DNA of 64,000 nt, from positions 558,001-622,000 of the forward strand of contig JAVHKY010000040.1 in assembly GCA_035079385.1 (NCBI GenBank), written 5' to 3'. Origin of the DNA: Aspidiotus rigidus. Taxonomy: Eukaryota; Arthropoda; Insecta; Hemiptera; Diaspididae. The translations under genes and the position numbers were made by a program. The notes below the pieces were generated by a model. It saw only the letters and a list, made by a program, of their open reading frames with translations. It was not told where the DNA came from and ran no database searches. This document shows, in pieces, positions 33,599 to 45,592 of the stretch (the first letter of the stretch is position 1; every line of letters starts with the position of its first letter).

Positions 33599-35087
33599 GT
33601 AATGTGAGGTACATTATAAATGAAATACAATTGTATTGTAGGTACGTACGTATGTGGACGGCGCTGCGTCGCGTGAAGGTTTTATCTATCGCTTGTAAAT
33701 TATAGGTAGGTAGTCCAGTACTGTATCGAAAGTATATCCATTGCTATACGGTCTCGATAACTTTCAGCGGTCGAAAACAGATTGATCCGTAATTAGAAGT
33801 CGTTGAGCCGCTCTTTCTAATTACGACGAATAGTCGTTCTTATTTCAACACGATCGATACGTCTTCGACTTGACCTTACGAAATTGGCGCGTATATGAAA
33901 TCATTGTGGTGCGCTCACGCTAAAGTTTCATTCTGTGTTATTTTTCTTTTCCACATAACCAAATTTCGTCTTTTTAAAAGTCATCGCTTTCAATTAGACC
34001 TTCTCAAATTGCGCACGCGAACGCTCTCTAGTGATGTTAAGATCTTGTATTTGACTGGCGGAGAACTCTATAGGATACATACTATAAATTAAAAGAAAGA
34101 AAAAAAATAAATAAAGAGATACCGATACCACTACGTCGTACTTCCCGAGTATACTAATATGTTTCCTCTACACGAAAATATTTTTTCATTCAAACGCGCA
34201 TATTTCCGTTTTCAAATCCAAAACAGTAACCCATTCTTTGTTGTTTAATTTCAAAACATTTGTAGCTCTAGTCATCAAATTTAAAAATTTTTTGAAACAA
34301 GAATCTAGTTGATCGTCGTGATATTTTGAACGCTGAATTTGATACCATCTTCTATTTTTGTAACAGAGTATAGAGATTTTTTGTATCTTCTTGTTTCTTC
34401 ACTACCTAGCCAGTGTAATATGTTTTTCAAGTTGACCCTAGTTATGCGACCCGATATGACCCCGAGTTTTGAGGATCTGAAGGTTCTTGGTCGAATTTTA
34501 CAACTAGTGAACACGACGCGATTTCATTATTTCAAAACTGAAGAATATAGTCATTTTCCTAACAAGTGCTTAATCAAATATTCTTGTTATTCTTCCTTTT
34601 ATCGCATAATGGACCACATGTATTCACCATATCCTCTTTCAATGGTGAGCATTAGGAAAGAAAAGAGGCAGAATATGTGTTGCATCGTTCATAATGACTG
34701 TTCACTATAGCTAATTCCACGCAAATGTAGCAAGTATTCGAATAAGTTCCATACTCTGTGCGTTTTCTGTTGGAAACGGAATTGCACCACTGTGTACAGA
34801 AGTGCCGTCATTGCCCACTTCAACATCGGTTGTTGAGAACTGCCGAATGTGGATCATATGGATCAAGATTGAAGCGTCAAAATATTAGTCGCAACAAAGC
34901 TTTTAACTGATCTTCATTATGAATATTCTTGGCTACGGTCATCAAAATACTGTAAACGCCAAACCTAATTTTGGTGCATGTCCTAAAAGAGCGGCGAATG
35001 AAGAACGATTAATGGAATGTATTTAACACCTCAGATGCTACTTCTGTTGCTTATTTTGACGTCACCGGTCGTGATACAATAAATGTT
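33599..35087. other. No gene seen
   Basis: The frame at 34,339-34,710 is open for 123 codons from an ATG but has no recognisable domain, and its composition is ordinary for the region; I do not call it. Nothing else stands out. Confidence 0.35.
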
Positions 35088-37597
35088 GATTAATTAATTA
35101 ATTAATTTTTTATTTTATTTTATTTTATTTTAAATTGTTTTATTTTTTGAGGTGGTGCCGACAACAGTCCGTGGACCAATTACTGCCGACACCACCTTTA
35201 CATACTTTAACAGTAATAATAATTACAATTCCAACTAAATAATAGAAAAAAAGAACAAAAACAAATACATACATAGGCCTACACACGCATATATATATAT
35301 ATATATACCCACCACACTCATGTTCTGCTCGTTCGTGTCTCCTTCCTATCCACCCTGCATTACCCTCCCTCACATACTTCGGTCATATTCACTCAACGGT
35401 CTTACTGAGTATCTCCACTAGTGTCCTTTTGAATGCATTCCTATGCAGATGGAAAATGTCCAGGTCCGGGTATTCCCCATTTATCTCATTATAGCGCTCC
35501 AAGGCCCGATTGATGATGCTGTGTTTGAGAGCCTTTGTGTGCGATGTTAAGGGATAGAAGGTATGTTTTTCTCTTTGTCTTTGTATTCCTCCTGTTCTAG
35601 GTACTCGTATATGTACCCTTTCCAAGGTGCCCGGCTCCTTTATTCTCCCATGTATTATGTCGCGCAGGAACATTACTGAAGTTAAGATGCGCCTTTCCTT
35701 CAATGCCAGTATCTGAAAGCCCCGCAATAGCTCTCTATATTCCATATCCGTCGGCCAGTACTCAAACATCCTATAATATATGTACCTCAAGGATCTTTTT
35801 TGAGTCGCTTCAATCGCACCAGAAATAATTTTTGAATTGGGATCCCATATGAGGTTCTTGAATTCCAAATTCGATCTTACTAGAGCGTAGTATAGCATAT
35901 TGAGTGTCCTTATTTCTTTGAAGTGTCCAGAGTTCCTGATAATGAAACCTAGCTGTCTTTTTGTTTTTTTAATTTTTTGGAGGATGTGCGTTTTTAAATC
36001 TGCGCGTTTGTTAATGATAATTCCCAGGTCTCGAACCCAATCTATATCCTCCAAAATATCACTATTCATCATATACAAGTTGACAATCATCAGTCTTATT
36101 TTTTTAGTAAAAGTTATTTTCTGGCATTTTTTAATGTTAAAGGGTAAATGATTTTTTATACTCCATTGTATTAATGAGTCCAAATCATTTTGGAGGAGAG
36201 AACAATCTCCTTTATTCTCTATAGTGCGAAATATTTTAAGATCGTCAGCATACATTAATATACTTGAGTTCTTAACCCCAGATATAATATCATTGATAAA
36301 TAGTAAGAAGAGGAGGGGGACCAAGATTCGATCCCTGGGGAACTCCCAAAGGACACGGAAACTTGCGCAACTCACTATTTTTATGGCTTACATATTGCCA
36401 TCTTCCTGCTAAGTACGATTTTATAAATCTCAGAGCTTCCTCAGTGAAACCCATGCACTCCAGTTTATTAATTAGGATATTATGATTCACCTTATCGAAT
36501 GCTTTTTGAAAATCAGTATAGATGGCGTCCACTTGGAGTCCCTGATCGAACCTTTCCGAGAGGTACCGGACAAAACACGCAAGGTTTGTATCAACCCCTC
36601 GCGGTGGGAGGAAACCGTGCTGTTCATTGGTTATTTGATCTTTTACCTGCCAGAAAAGTTGTTCATGTACTAGTACGGATTCAAATATCTTTGACGGAAC
36701 AGGCTGCAACGAAATAGGTCTATAATTTGTTACATCCTCAATCACCTCGGACTTGGGTACAGGAGTCACTTTTGATATTTCATAGATATACGGGTATTTC
36801 TGAGTATCTATACTGAGATTAAAAATGTAAGTAAGTGGTCTTGTCACCAGCTCTCTCAATCCTTTGTAAACGTATGTCGGTATTTTATCTGGACCTAAGG
36901 TTTTTTTTGCCTTGAGTTTCTTTATTGCCCTATCCACGTCATTTTCAGTTATTTGATGAAGCTTTATTATCCTACCACTCGCTTGACTTACACTACCATT
37001 CCTTCCCGAAGACAAGTCTTCCTGATTTGAACTATTAACATAGACGGAGGAAAAATGTGCTGCAAACACTTCAGAAATTTCCTTTGGTTCATTGAGAATT
37101 TTCTCTCGGTATATTTTTTTATCCACTTTTGCAGTTGCCGTTTTTTTACTTTCTATAAATTGCCAAAATTTTGATGGGTCGGATTTTATATTTTGTTCAA
37201 GGTAACCTTCATTATCCCGCTGTGCTTGCTTTATCTGCTGCTTTACCTATTTACGCAGCCTTTGAAAAATTTCCAAATTTTCACGCGTATTGTATTTTTT
37301 TAGTTTTCAACGCGCCCTATCCTTTGCTTTTAAGTTAAAATTTATCTCTTTAGTAAACCAATCAGGAAACTTATTTCGAGAACCTTTACTGTTCCTTACA
37401 TTTGGAACAGTGCTTTGTATGACACTGTTCATGAATGACTGGAAATATTCAGCTGCCCTGTCTGGGTCCTCTAGCATATACGGATCCTTCCAATTCTTCG
37501 CCTTCACGATTTCATACATTTGTATAAAGTCTGCTCTAAAATAGTTAGGGACAGTAGTCAAAGTCGATGCTTTTTCACTCTTTCCTTTTTGCGGCAT
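35088..37597 (-). pseudogene. LINE (non-LTR retrotransposon) reverse transcriptase, 5'-truncated
   Basis: Read on the minus strand, the frame starts in the linker after the missing endonuclease (VPNYFRADFIQMYEIVKAKN ... FPDWFTKEIN) and runs into the reverse transcriptase. The RT blocks are, in order: KTLGPDKIPTYVYK; YRPISLQPVPSKIFE; AIYTDFQKAFDKVNHNILI with the first catalytic aspartate; GVPQGSNLGP; LFLLFINDI; LMYADDLKIFR with the YADD active site; then the C-terminal RR/FL and RVPRTG region. Stops occur near 37,305 and 37,250. A one-base gain in a five-G run at 36,315-36,319 shifts the frame within the GP/LLF block. The layout and motifs suggest the CR1/Jockey superfamily. The 3' end is a TTAA and TTTTA repeat tail at 35,088-35,140, as expected for target-primed insertion. 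No nucleic-acid-binding ORF1 is present. Confidence 0.85.
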
Positions 37598-37612
37598 GGA
37601 GCTGTTGGGATG

Positions 37613-38412
37613 GCTGAATCTTTGAATATTGAAGCAGAATTCCCCTCAAAAAGGAGAAGGTGTATTAAAAAAAAAACAGTTTTCTTATGAAGAAAGTGAT
37701 TCAGTATTACCGGCAGCTAAGGAATTCAATGTACAGTATTTAGAAGTTACCGATTCGGTCGTATCAGAAATTACGCAAAGGTATACTCGTACTGGTTTGA
37801 AGGAAATCAACTCGTACGTCAGTTTCTTGAATGGAAGGGACTCCAAAAATTGTGCGATGAAAATCTTGAAATACATGTAGATATTAGCTGCTACGAACTA
37901 CTCTCTGAACTTGAAAATTTCCGGGGACCAATGAAGAGCCTGGCAAACTTGGATTTCAAAAACATTAAAAAAAAAGTGGAGGATTACAGTCCATTTGATT
38001 TTTTGAAATTGATTCACGCGGTTGGAGTCCGAGATGTTTACTCGAATTTAGAAATAGTTTTGCGTATTTTTGCCACAGTCCCAGTTACTGTAGTCTCTTC
38101 AGAGCGTTCTTTCAGCAAGCTGAAGTTTATCAAAACGTACTTACGTTCCACAATGGGACAAGAAAGCTGAAGTGATCTCGCAATATTATCGATTGAAAGA
38201 GAAATCGCAGAGAAAACTGATCTCAATGCCATAATTCATGAATTTGCCGTAAGAAAAAGTTGTAAAATAAAATTTTGTGAATTGATCAATTTTAGTTATG
38301 TAGAAATATGAAATATAACTATTGTAATCTTGTTCTGGCCAAATGATTTTTTTCCGAAAGGCGCCAAAATCTTGACGAGCCACAGGCGCTCCAACATCAC
38401 GCGCAGCCACTG
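37613..38412 (+). pseudogene. hAT transposase, ZMYM1-like, 3' half only
   Basis: It begins abruptly with MAESLNIEAEFPSKRRRCIK, the middle-to-late part of a ZMYM1-like hAT transposase. An A-run at 37,667-37,676 shifts the frame to FSYEESDSVLPAAKEFNVQY. After another shift near 37,850 it reads to the dimerisation motif VPVTVVSSERSFSKLKFIKT and YLRSTMGQES. A TGA at 38,168-38,170 interrupts, and the frame continues SDLAILSIEREIAEKT. The last 80 bases contain AAAGGCGCCAAAATCTTGA and end GCAGCCACTG at 38,412, a likely hAT terminus. The N-terminal half is missing where the LINE begins. It is a sister of 2,945-5,301, on the other strand. Confidence 0.8.
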
Positions 38413-38445
38413 CACAGACAATGATATTGTTGAGTGCATCTGTCA

Positions 38446-39364
38446 TCTAATATATAAAATAAAACGTTTGTCTGTCTGTATGTCTGTATATCTGTATGTT
38501 CGTCCATAACTTTCGAACGCCTTCACCTATCGACCTGGAATTTTTTTTGAAAAATTTCGTTTTTGCTGGGTCAGGTTCTTAAATACATTTCGATGTTTTG
38601 ACTCCCTGAAGGTGGAGTAGGGGGCGACAAAATTAGGAAAAACGGGCATTATCGAGTACTGAAACTGCTTTGCGCTGTACGTTAGACCTAGGCGCGTTGA
38701 GTGGCGCAGTTTCGAAAATTGAATTATTGTGATAACTCGAGTATAACTCATTTTTATGAAAAATTGAAGAGAACAAAAATTGTAGCCCCTGTAATTTCCT
38801 TTCGAATGAGTCCGGTTCCAGATTTTTAGGAGGAAATTTTGTGACTACAGTATTCGCTGTACTTCCATACTAAGTAAGTTATTTTATTCACAGTTTTAAA
38901 AACACCTACATAAAGGATTTTACATCCGGTACCTCATACAAGAACCAATGTCTAGACACGGTGCGCACTGCGTATGGGCTAGCGGAAATGCCCCTTTTTT
39001 TTTTACCTGTTGTCTGTGTGTTTTCTTAGGGACTGGCAAAATGTCAATGGATTTGTCTGTATTCTGCTGCGATACAGGCTTCACGCGTTAAGTCATTAGT
39101 GTGTAAAAAATTTAATTTGGTGATTTTATTTTTGTGCGACTTGGAACTTTGATATTTTATAAGTACAGTCGCAGTTTTTGGTGTCTATTTTCTTATTTTT
39201 GAACTGAATAGTTGTGAATTTTGCAAAACTCTTTCCACTGTTTCTTTTTTAAAAATTCATCTGAATTCCAAGATACCTACAAAACACACATACCTACAAG
39301 ATACAGATACCTATAAAACACAGATATCTACTCAACACACAGCTAGCGGGTCGCCAACCGCTAG
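38446..39364 (+). mobile_element. Short non-autonomous Helitron, copy 2 (919 bp)
   Basis: It starts TCTAATATATAAAATAAAAC after an A at 38,445 and ends GCCAACCGCTAG at 39,364 before T. From about 38,665 to the end it parallels copy 1 almost continuously. Compared with copy 1 it lacks the GC-rich part of the 3' hairpin (copy 1 has about 18 extra bases there) and has small internal gaps near 39,080. No coding capacity. Confidence 0.8.
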
Positions 39365-39365
39365 T

Positions 39366-40212
39366 TTTTAATAAAATACTGTGGCCCCATTAGCTCACCA
39401 TTGAAGTGAAAGTGAATCATCCAGCTCATGAAAACACGCACAGCACAACCACATTCTTCAAAATCACTTCAGGTATTGAAATCAAAGCGCGTGACGAAAC
39501 AATCACAATTTAATGGTTGAACAAAATTTCCTGAGCATCACTCGAATGCAGTGTGGAGCAGACAAACACCACAGTACCATAAATTGATTGGAACCGTTGA
39601 ACCATAAACAATACGCAAACTAATTGAATTGTAGGCTTAGGATCATACTGAGTGCTACGATTAAATAATGAGGCCAAGTCCACCAAGGATTTCAAATTTT
39701 ATTGACGTTTGAACAATTGAAAACAATTAAATATAAGTATACCGAGAGATAAATCAAAAAGAAATACACTGAGAGTACGGTACACACGAATAAATTGGTC
39801 AATAAATTATAGAATATATTTCTTGATGAGCGTCAGATAATGCAGATTCAAACTACCATAGGTAACTATTTTTGAAGTTCACACACAGTTCTTTTGTGAC
39901 TCATTTATTGAGCAACAAAAACAATTTCAGCAACCAATCCATGTGAAATTCGAATTCTTGTTCGCTATGGTCTCTAGGATAATGAGGACCGTCGGGGTAT
40001 TTTTTTAAACATACTGTCGTCGTCGTCTTTTTTTCAGAAGATCTATCGACTAAACTTTTAGACTAATATTTTTTTGTCTTCATCCCTGTATAGTGCCCAG
40101 AAATATCGCTAACCCTCAAATTAACAACTGTGATCCAAGGACCTCATAATGGTAGCGTACGCGAAAGCTATATTTCCTCAGTGTGAGCGGCCATAACGTT
40201 GAGAGAGTATAT
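39366..40212. other. No gene seen
   Basis: AT-rich, with only short frames and no recognisable repeat. Confidence 0.35.
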
Positions 40213-40804
40213 CTGCCATACAAAGTAGAATGGACATATCTGCAAATCACCGATCACGAGAAAAATCGTTTTCTTTCCAAACAATAGGAAAGCCAAGCTG
40301 AAAGTCGATGTCCTTCATCAATTTTCAACGAGAAAATCTATGGCAATGATAATTTCTTAATACAGGCACATTTTCATCAAGAAGTTCACTAGTTTTGTAA
40401 TGAGATGTAGATACGTCCGATTTTGGACGTATACGCAGCTAAATGGAAAAATTTCAAACAGTGTTACCTTTGATTAGAACCAAAAATTATCGTATGCGCA
40501 ATCTCACTCATATTTTTCTGGATGAAATGACCAGAATAGAAATATATTTATTTACTAAAATCTGTCATCCTAGTACAGATTGTACAAAAATTTATGTCAG
40601 TTTTGAACAATAAAGCATTTTATGTTCATCAGTCATGACCATTGAGAACGATCGAGAATAAAAATTTTCGGTTTTGTGCATTCTTGTTGTTGATTGAGCG
40701 CAAAATACTCTTATCAGCTGATTGTTATTTCAAAGATTCTTACCCAGAGACCTTTCCTACTGATCATTATTTCGAAGATTCGTCCATTCTACTTTGTACG
40801 GCAG
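40213..40804. mobile_element. CTGCCGTACAAAG-family MITE, 592 bp
   Basis: The termini CTGCCATACAAAGTAGAATG and CATTCTACTTTGTACGGCAG are inverted repeats. Flanking ATAT occurs on both sides (40,209-40,212 and 40,805-40,808), a possible short target duplication though of low complexity. The interior carries GGACGTATACGC, as in the 30.4-kb copy. Confidence 0.65.
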
Positions 40805-40808
40805 ATAT

Positions 40809-42494
40809 CTGTACATAGACCTCAGAACGTTGGTAAAATTGGTCGATACACTTAGGATGGACGACTACCTACTCTTAATTTACGTTTACAAGTGTATTCT
40901 TTACACATGCAAGACTTCATAAGGTGTGATTATGCATCTTCTTTATTTTCTACTCTATTCAAAATCAAGTTGTACCGTTCTTCATCTAAGAAGTCCATTT
41001 CCTCGTGTATCAGTGCTTGTCATTTTCCAGCTCACTTTCTCTAGCCATTTTTGAAAGGACCTCACATCGTATGTTTGTGACACAGGAACCCGCTTTATAC
41101 GTGATATCGGTATGTGTGCATTGACGTCTGTTAAGAGGAGATGCGATAACTGATAGTTGGCAATCCTGCATGTACATATCTCTCTTGCCGTGTTCCGCAG
41201 ATGACAGTGATTTGCGCAATAAAAAATGCAAAAAAGAGAGAAAAGAGAAGATTATGTAGAATGCCGTATATTTTATACGATAATCTTGTACGATATCGCG
41301 TTAAATGTGTGCAGAAATTACAAAATGTCAGGTACAAATCGAGATTCCAATGTGAAAAATCGACCATTTGACTTATTTACTCTCGCATCTCTCTTGCTCT
41401 CGCTTCTCCGCATACGTTCGTTCTCAATTTGCGAATATTTTCGAGTCCGTTTCTTACTTTTTACTCTCATCTCGCTCTTTCTTCTCTTCCGTTCCCTCAA
41501 TGCTTAGCTAGACGTTCGTTTACAATTCTAACCTTCATTGATTTAAATATAATGAACTAATAACTCAAACTTTGAAATCAATTTATTCGTCTTCTCCCAT
41601 TCTTAAAGGCATTAAATTAATACACAGCGTGTATATATACTGTTATACTATTGGATATCGACCCACCTGTACAATCTACAGTTGTACACGTACTCTGTGA
41701 TGTTTCATCGCTTCATTCAATTATCGCAAGTGCTGGTCTACATCTGCGTATTCCCCGTGTGCGTGTCTGGTATACCGCTTTCCAACAATGCAAATCGAAG
41801 AGGCTTCCTCTTGTGTAGGTAATCAATTCTCATAATATAGATTTTATAAGTCATAAATAAGGGTATGTAATCAAAAACGTGTGATCGATGAAACTGTTTC
41901 AACTCCCGTTTGCAAAGCAAAGAATGTATACGAAAATTATCAGCCTAAGAAGGTGAAACGTCACGTAGGTATACTCTAAATGAAAAATAAATTGATGGTA
42001 AAGCCGTTTCATCCTCGCATCTTAATTTGAAAGTGTCTGTCACGAAGAACTTTTTTCCTCAGAAATAAGAAGTCAGTCTTTCGATCAAAAGCGAGAAAGA
42101 TTCGGAAAATTTCGTGACTACGAGAGCACGGACCTACACAATATTTGATACGTGATGGAAGTAACTTCTGAACGGAATATCCGAGAACTTGGAAGAGAAT
42201 AAGTAAAGAATAGATCAGAAAAACAAGAAAAAACGAGTGATAGAACAGGCAGAAACATTTTGACTTACGAGATTTATAATATGAAGTGGGAAGCAGACAT
42301 GTAAAAAATTAGACACAGTTTTGAGCCCTGAACGAAAAAAGAAGGATGGAAATAAAGAGGAGAATAAGAAAGATAGATTGAATAATACTCCCGAGTTTAT
42401 GTGGAAGGAAAAGTTTCCTGCTTGTTTATAATAACGAAGTTGATGAAATCATCCCCGAGCCGTGAAGACTTGAGCTGGAAGTGACCTACTATAT
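40809..42494. other. No gene seen
   Basis: Includes a purine/pyrimidine-biased stretch at 41,370-41,500 (CTCTCGC and TCTTTCTTCTC words). Only chance frames. Confidence 0.35.
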
Positions 42495-43790
42495 TAATCT
42501 AGTACTAGATGACCTGTGATGCTCCGCAGCATTAGTATAATTGATGATATAATTCAACCATGACACCTGGACGGGGGGAATATATTATTATAGGTGGAAT
42601 ATATCCAATCGAGCGGATTGTTTGATGTTATTGCGGTTCTTGTATTTGTGTTTGTTACTCTTCGCGAGTTTAGTTCTCTATGGAATATATCCACATAAGA
42701 AATGTAATTGGTGAAACCGCGTTTTAATATTTTGGGAATTTGTAAGGGAGGCTAAGTTGATCAAGGAGTGATGGCGGGTCGGAGGGTATACCTGTTCAGT
42801 TGTAGTCCCTGGCAAATTGGAAAAGGGGTTTCGTTTTCCTTTCACAAATATCCCCTTAAGAAATGTACAGGAAAAAATTGCGTTTCGATTTTTTGAAAAT
42901 TTGTGAGGAAGGCGGAGTAAATTGTTGAGTGACGGTGAATCTGTTGGTGAGAGGCATTCACATGAAAAAAAATCAGTCTGGTCTGTGTAGTTCGACGCTG
43001 GTAAACTGAATAAAATGGTTCAATTTCATCTAAAAAATACCTACATCCATGAGAAATGTACAGGGCAAAATCGCGTTTCAATATTACCCAAAACTGAAGT
43101 CAGGTACGGATCAGCCAATGGTAATGCTTATCTGTGGGTCGGAAGCATTTATTCAAAGGAAAGATCAGCCCAATCTGTCCAGGGGAAATGTCTGGCGAAT
43201 TTGATTAATTTTTACTGAATTTTTTTCAGTTTGTAGGTAGATAATATGTGAAAAGCTCAATTGAGGAAAATTCAAGAACGCCTTAAGTCGAGCGGCTGCT
43301 GATCCTTCATGGCTCAGCTGGTGTGCTAAATGAACAAATTAAAGAAACTGAAGCAAATTGGTTGAGTAGAACGGCCAGACGGACTGTCATAAAGTTATTT
43401 TTGAAAGTTTTTTCATACGAGATAAAAAAAAAGGATAGTAGGTACCAATGTTCAAGTTCATGCCTCTCTCACTGCTGAATGAGTCAACATACGTACTATA
43501 GGTACTAAATAGCGACGCTTCTCGCGTGCAATCAACCGAATGTATGAAAAATTCCCCACAAGAAATACATGGGGAGAAAACACAAATGCGGGTAAGTGGG
43601 GAACACCTGAAGTGAGGTGCTAAGTAATGCTTGATGGCTAATCTAAAGGTTATTCTGAAGAGAATAAAAAAAATGAAGCAAATCCGTCCAGTAGAACGGC
43701 CGCACGAACTGTGAAAAGGATAGATCCCAAATTTTTTTAATATGTGGATGAAATAGGACGTCATCAATGACCTCTTGGACCTATTTTAGA
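42495..43790. repeat. Degenerate repeat region of unknown class
   Basis: After TCTAGTACTAGATGACCTGT (42,497) and CTCCGCAGCATTAG, four irregularly spaced blocks recur near 42,680, 42,845, 43,035 and 43,548. Each has the form ATATCC...AAGAAATGTA...GAAA...GCGTTT. Two copies of a GAAGCAAAT, GTAGAACGGCC phrase occur at 43,350-43,375 and 43,676-43,702. This is the look of a decayed repeat with internal tandem units. No protein. Confidence 0.4.
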
Positions 43791-44000
43791 AGGGGACTCA
43801 TAGAAAAATTTTTACTCTTTGGAAAAATTTCGACTCTCGAGCTATATTATGATCGGAGGGAGACGTACAAAAATTTCATCCTCCAAGCTATATACTATAG
43901 GATTCGAAATTTTTTCAAGTTGTTCGCCAAACGGCAAAGTTCTCAAAAAAAAAACCGTAGAACAGAATCAATCCGTTTTTCAAGTTTACGGTCATTCATT

Positions 44001-44246
44001 ATGAAGAAATATACTGAAAGGAGTAAAGATGTAGATACACGAACCGCAATAAAATCACACGACCGAGCGCTTTCGGCTAAACAGCCATTCACAAGGTATA
44101 GAAAGCGACCGCTTTCGATACCTTCCGCTTTCTATACCTTGAGAATGGCTGTTTAGCCGAAAGCGCTCGGTCGAAAGCGCTCGGTCGTGTGATTTTATTG
44201 CGGTTCGTGTATCTACATCTTTACTCCTTTCAGTATATTTCTTCAT
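44001..44246. repeat. 246-bp near-perfect palindrome
   Basis: ATGAAGAAATATACTGAAAG at the left is the exact complement of the right end. The arms run over 100 bp (GTAGATACACGAACCGCAAT; ACACGACCGAGCGCTTTCGG; CTAAACAGCCATTC). The right arm carries a duplicated CGAAAGCGCTCGGT. Direct repeats AACCGTAGAACAG lie at 43,953-43,965 and 44,247-44,259. The same peptide can be read on both strands because of the symmetry, so I do not call genes. Confidence 0.75.
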
Positions 44247-45455
44247 AACCGTAGAACAGGTTCCCTGTCAAAATTTCGGATTTCTGGCTGGAACTTGAAA
44301 TAGTTTTGGCCGTCGAACTGTATATGTGATAAGGGAGTAACAGTCTCTTCCCTTGAAACAGGTTTCCTGCATCCCTCGTTCAACTTCCTTATAGAAGCTG
44401 TGGGGTTTTAATAGGGAACCTATTGTACCGGGGGGGGGGGGGGGGTGGTTCGAAAAAAACTTTCGCCGTCCGGCCGGCAAAGTTCGGAGCTCAAAATTTT
44501 TTCATGTTCCACTCCTATCATATATGTATAGCATAAATTCTCTAATCCATGTTACTGTGATATACGTATAGCTTGTGAGGGGGGGGGGTGGTTCGGGTCC
44601 TGTGACGTCACAATCTGTAAACGTTATAGATCAGTTTTTTTCTCAAGTTCCCCCTCGCGTAATGAGCAATTTCGTTAATTGAGCGTAACATAATATATAG
44701 CTCCAGAGTCCGGGCTTGTGACGTCACAGTTTGATGAGGCCATAGGTCAGCTTTGTTACGTCACAATCTACATTTTTCAGGTTTCCTGCCACCCCTCGTT
44801 TAACGTCGTTAAAGAACCTGCGAGTTCTTTTCAAGTCTCTCTCTTGGTACTGTTCTTTTTCCTTCTTTTGCTCTCTCTCCTCTCCAAGTTATCGGATACC
44901 AAGCGAGAGAGACATGAAGAACCGAGTACAAATACTGCGCTTTGTACACACTCCGGATACGGGTCATCCTTTCAAATTCGAAAAAACTTCAAAAGATCCA
45001 AGAAGCAGTTAAATTCGAAAACGTGAAAATTTGATCAATTTTTAGACAGATGCAAACAACGACAGTCGCATCTACTAGTCTGTAATCCGCATGAGTCAGC
45101 GTCATAATCAATACGACTGATCTTCTATTTGTTCAGATTTGGACATTCTTATATATGATGAGAAGAGAATTTTATGTACTACTCTTTAGTAACTTTTTCG
45201 ACCCCCCCCCCCCCCCCCCCCAAAGATGAATATTGTATACTCAAAACTTTGATCGTTTTAGAAATTTTCATATTTGCCGGTGTGAGAGCCGTAAATAAAT
45301 AATTTTTCGTGATTTTTTTGTTAGGACAAGTTCTTTTTCCTCATTTATCATCTACTTATTACAAATGTCGTAAAGGAATCTTGACTCAGAAAGACTTTCG
45401 TTATCTGCAGTATTTGGTTATTTGTACTTTTTTATTGCTTCTTGTGATTCATTTC
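44247..45455. repeat. Duplicated non-coding blocks with homopolymer runs
   Basis: CAGGTTTCCTGCATCCCTCG (44,358) recurs as CAGGTTTCCTGCCACCCCTCG-like sequence at 44,779. GGGGGGGTGGTTCG occurs at 44,430-44,453 and 44,579-44,598, with G-runs of 16 and about 10. A 20-base C-run lies at 45,202-45,221. TGTGACGTCACA occurs three times (about 44,601, 44,717, 44,757). A reading frame at 44,718-45,026 is open but low in complexity and unrecognised. Confidence 0.45.
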
Positions 45456-45592
45456 CAGTGGTGGCGATAGGCGAGTGCAGAGAGTGCGGTCGCAATCGGC
45501 GCCGAGGTGTCAAGAAAAATGTTTAAAAACTCATATATTTAAAGAAAATCAAGACATTGAACAGGGGCGCCAAAATCCTATCGTCGCCACTG
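45456..45592. mobile_element. hAT MITE, 137 bp, perfect 8-bp target duplication
   Basis: It begins CAGTGGTGGCGATAGGCG and ends CCTATCGTCGCCACTG, with inverted termini of about 16 bp and one mismatch. TTCATTTC flanks it identically at 45,448-45,455 and 45,593-45,600. Its end segment GGGGCGCCAAAATCC resembles GGCGCCAAAATC near the 3' end of the hAT copy at 37.6-38.4 kb, so it may be a deletion derivative of that family. Confidence 0.85.

Noticed and set aside
34339..34710. 123-codon open frame from an ATG
   Set aside because: No domain or motif, no splice context and a competing frame on the other strand. Could be revived by transcript evidence.
44001..44246. Two opposing genes encoding the same peptide (MKKYTERSKDVDTRT)
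   Set aside because: The duplication is a direct result of the palindrome; neither frame continues outside it.
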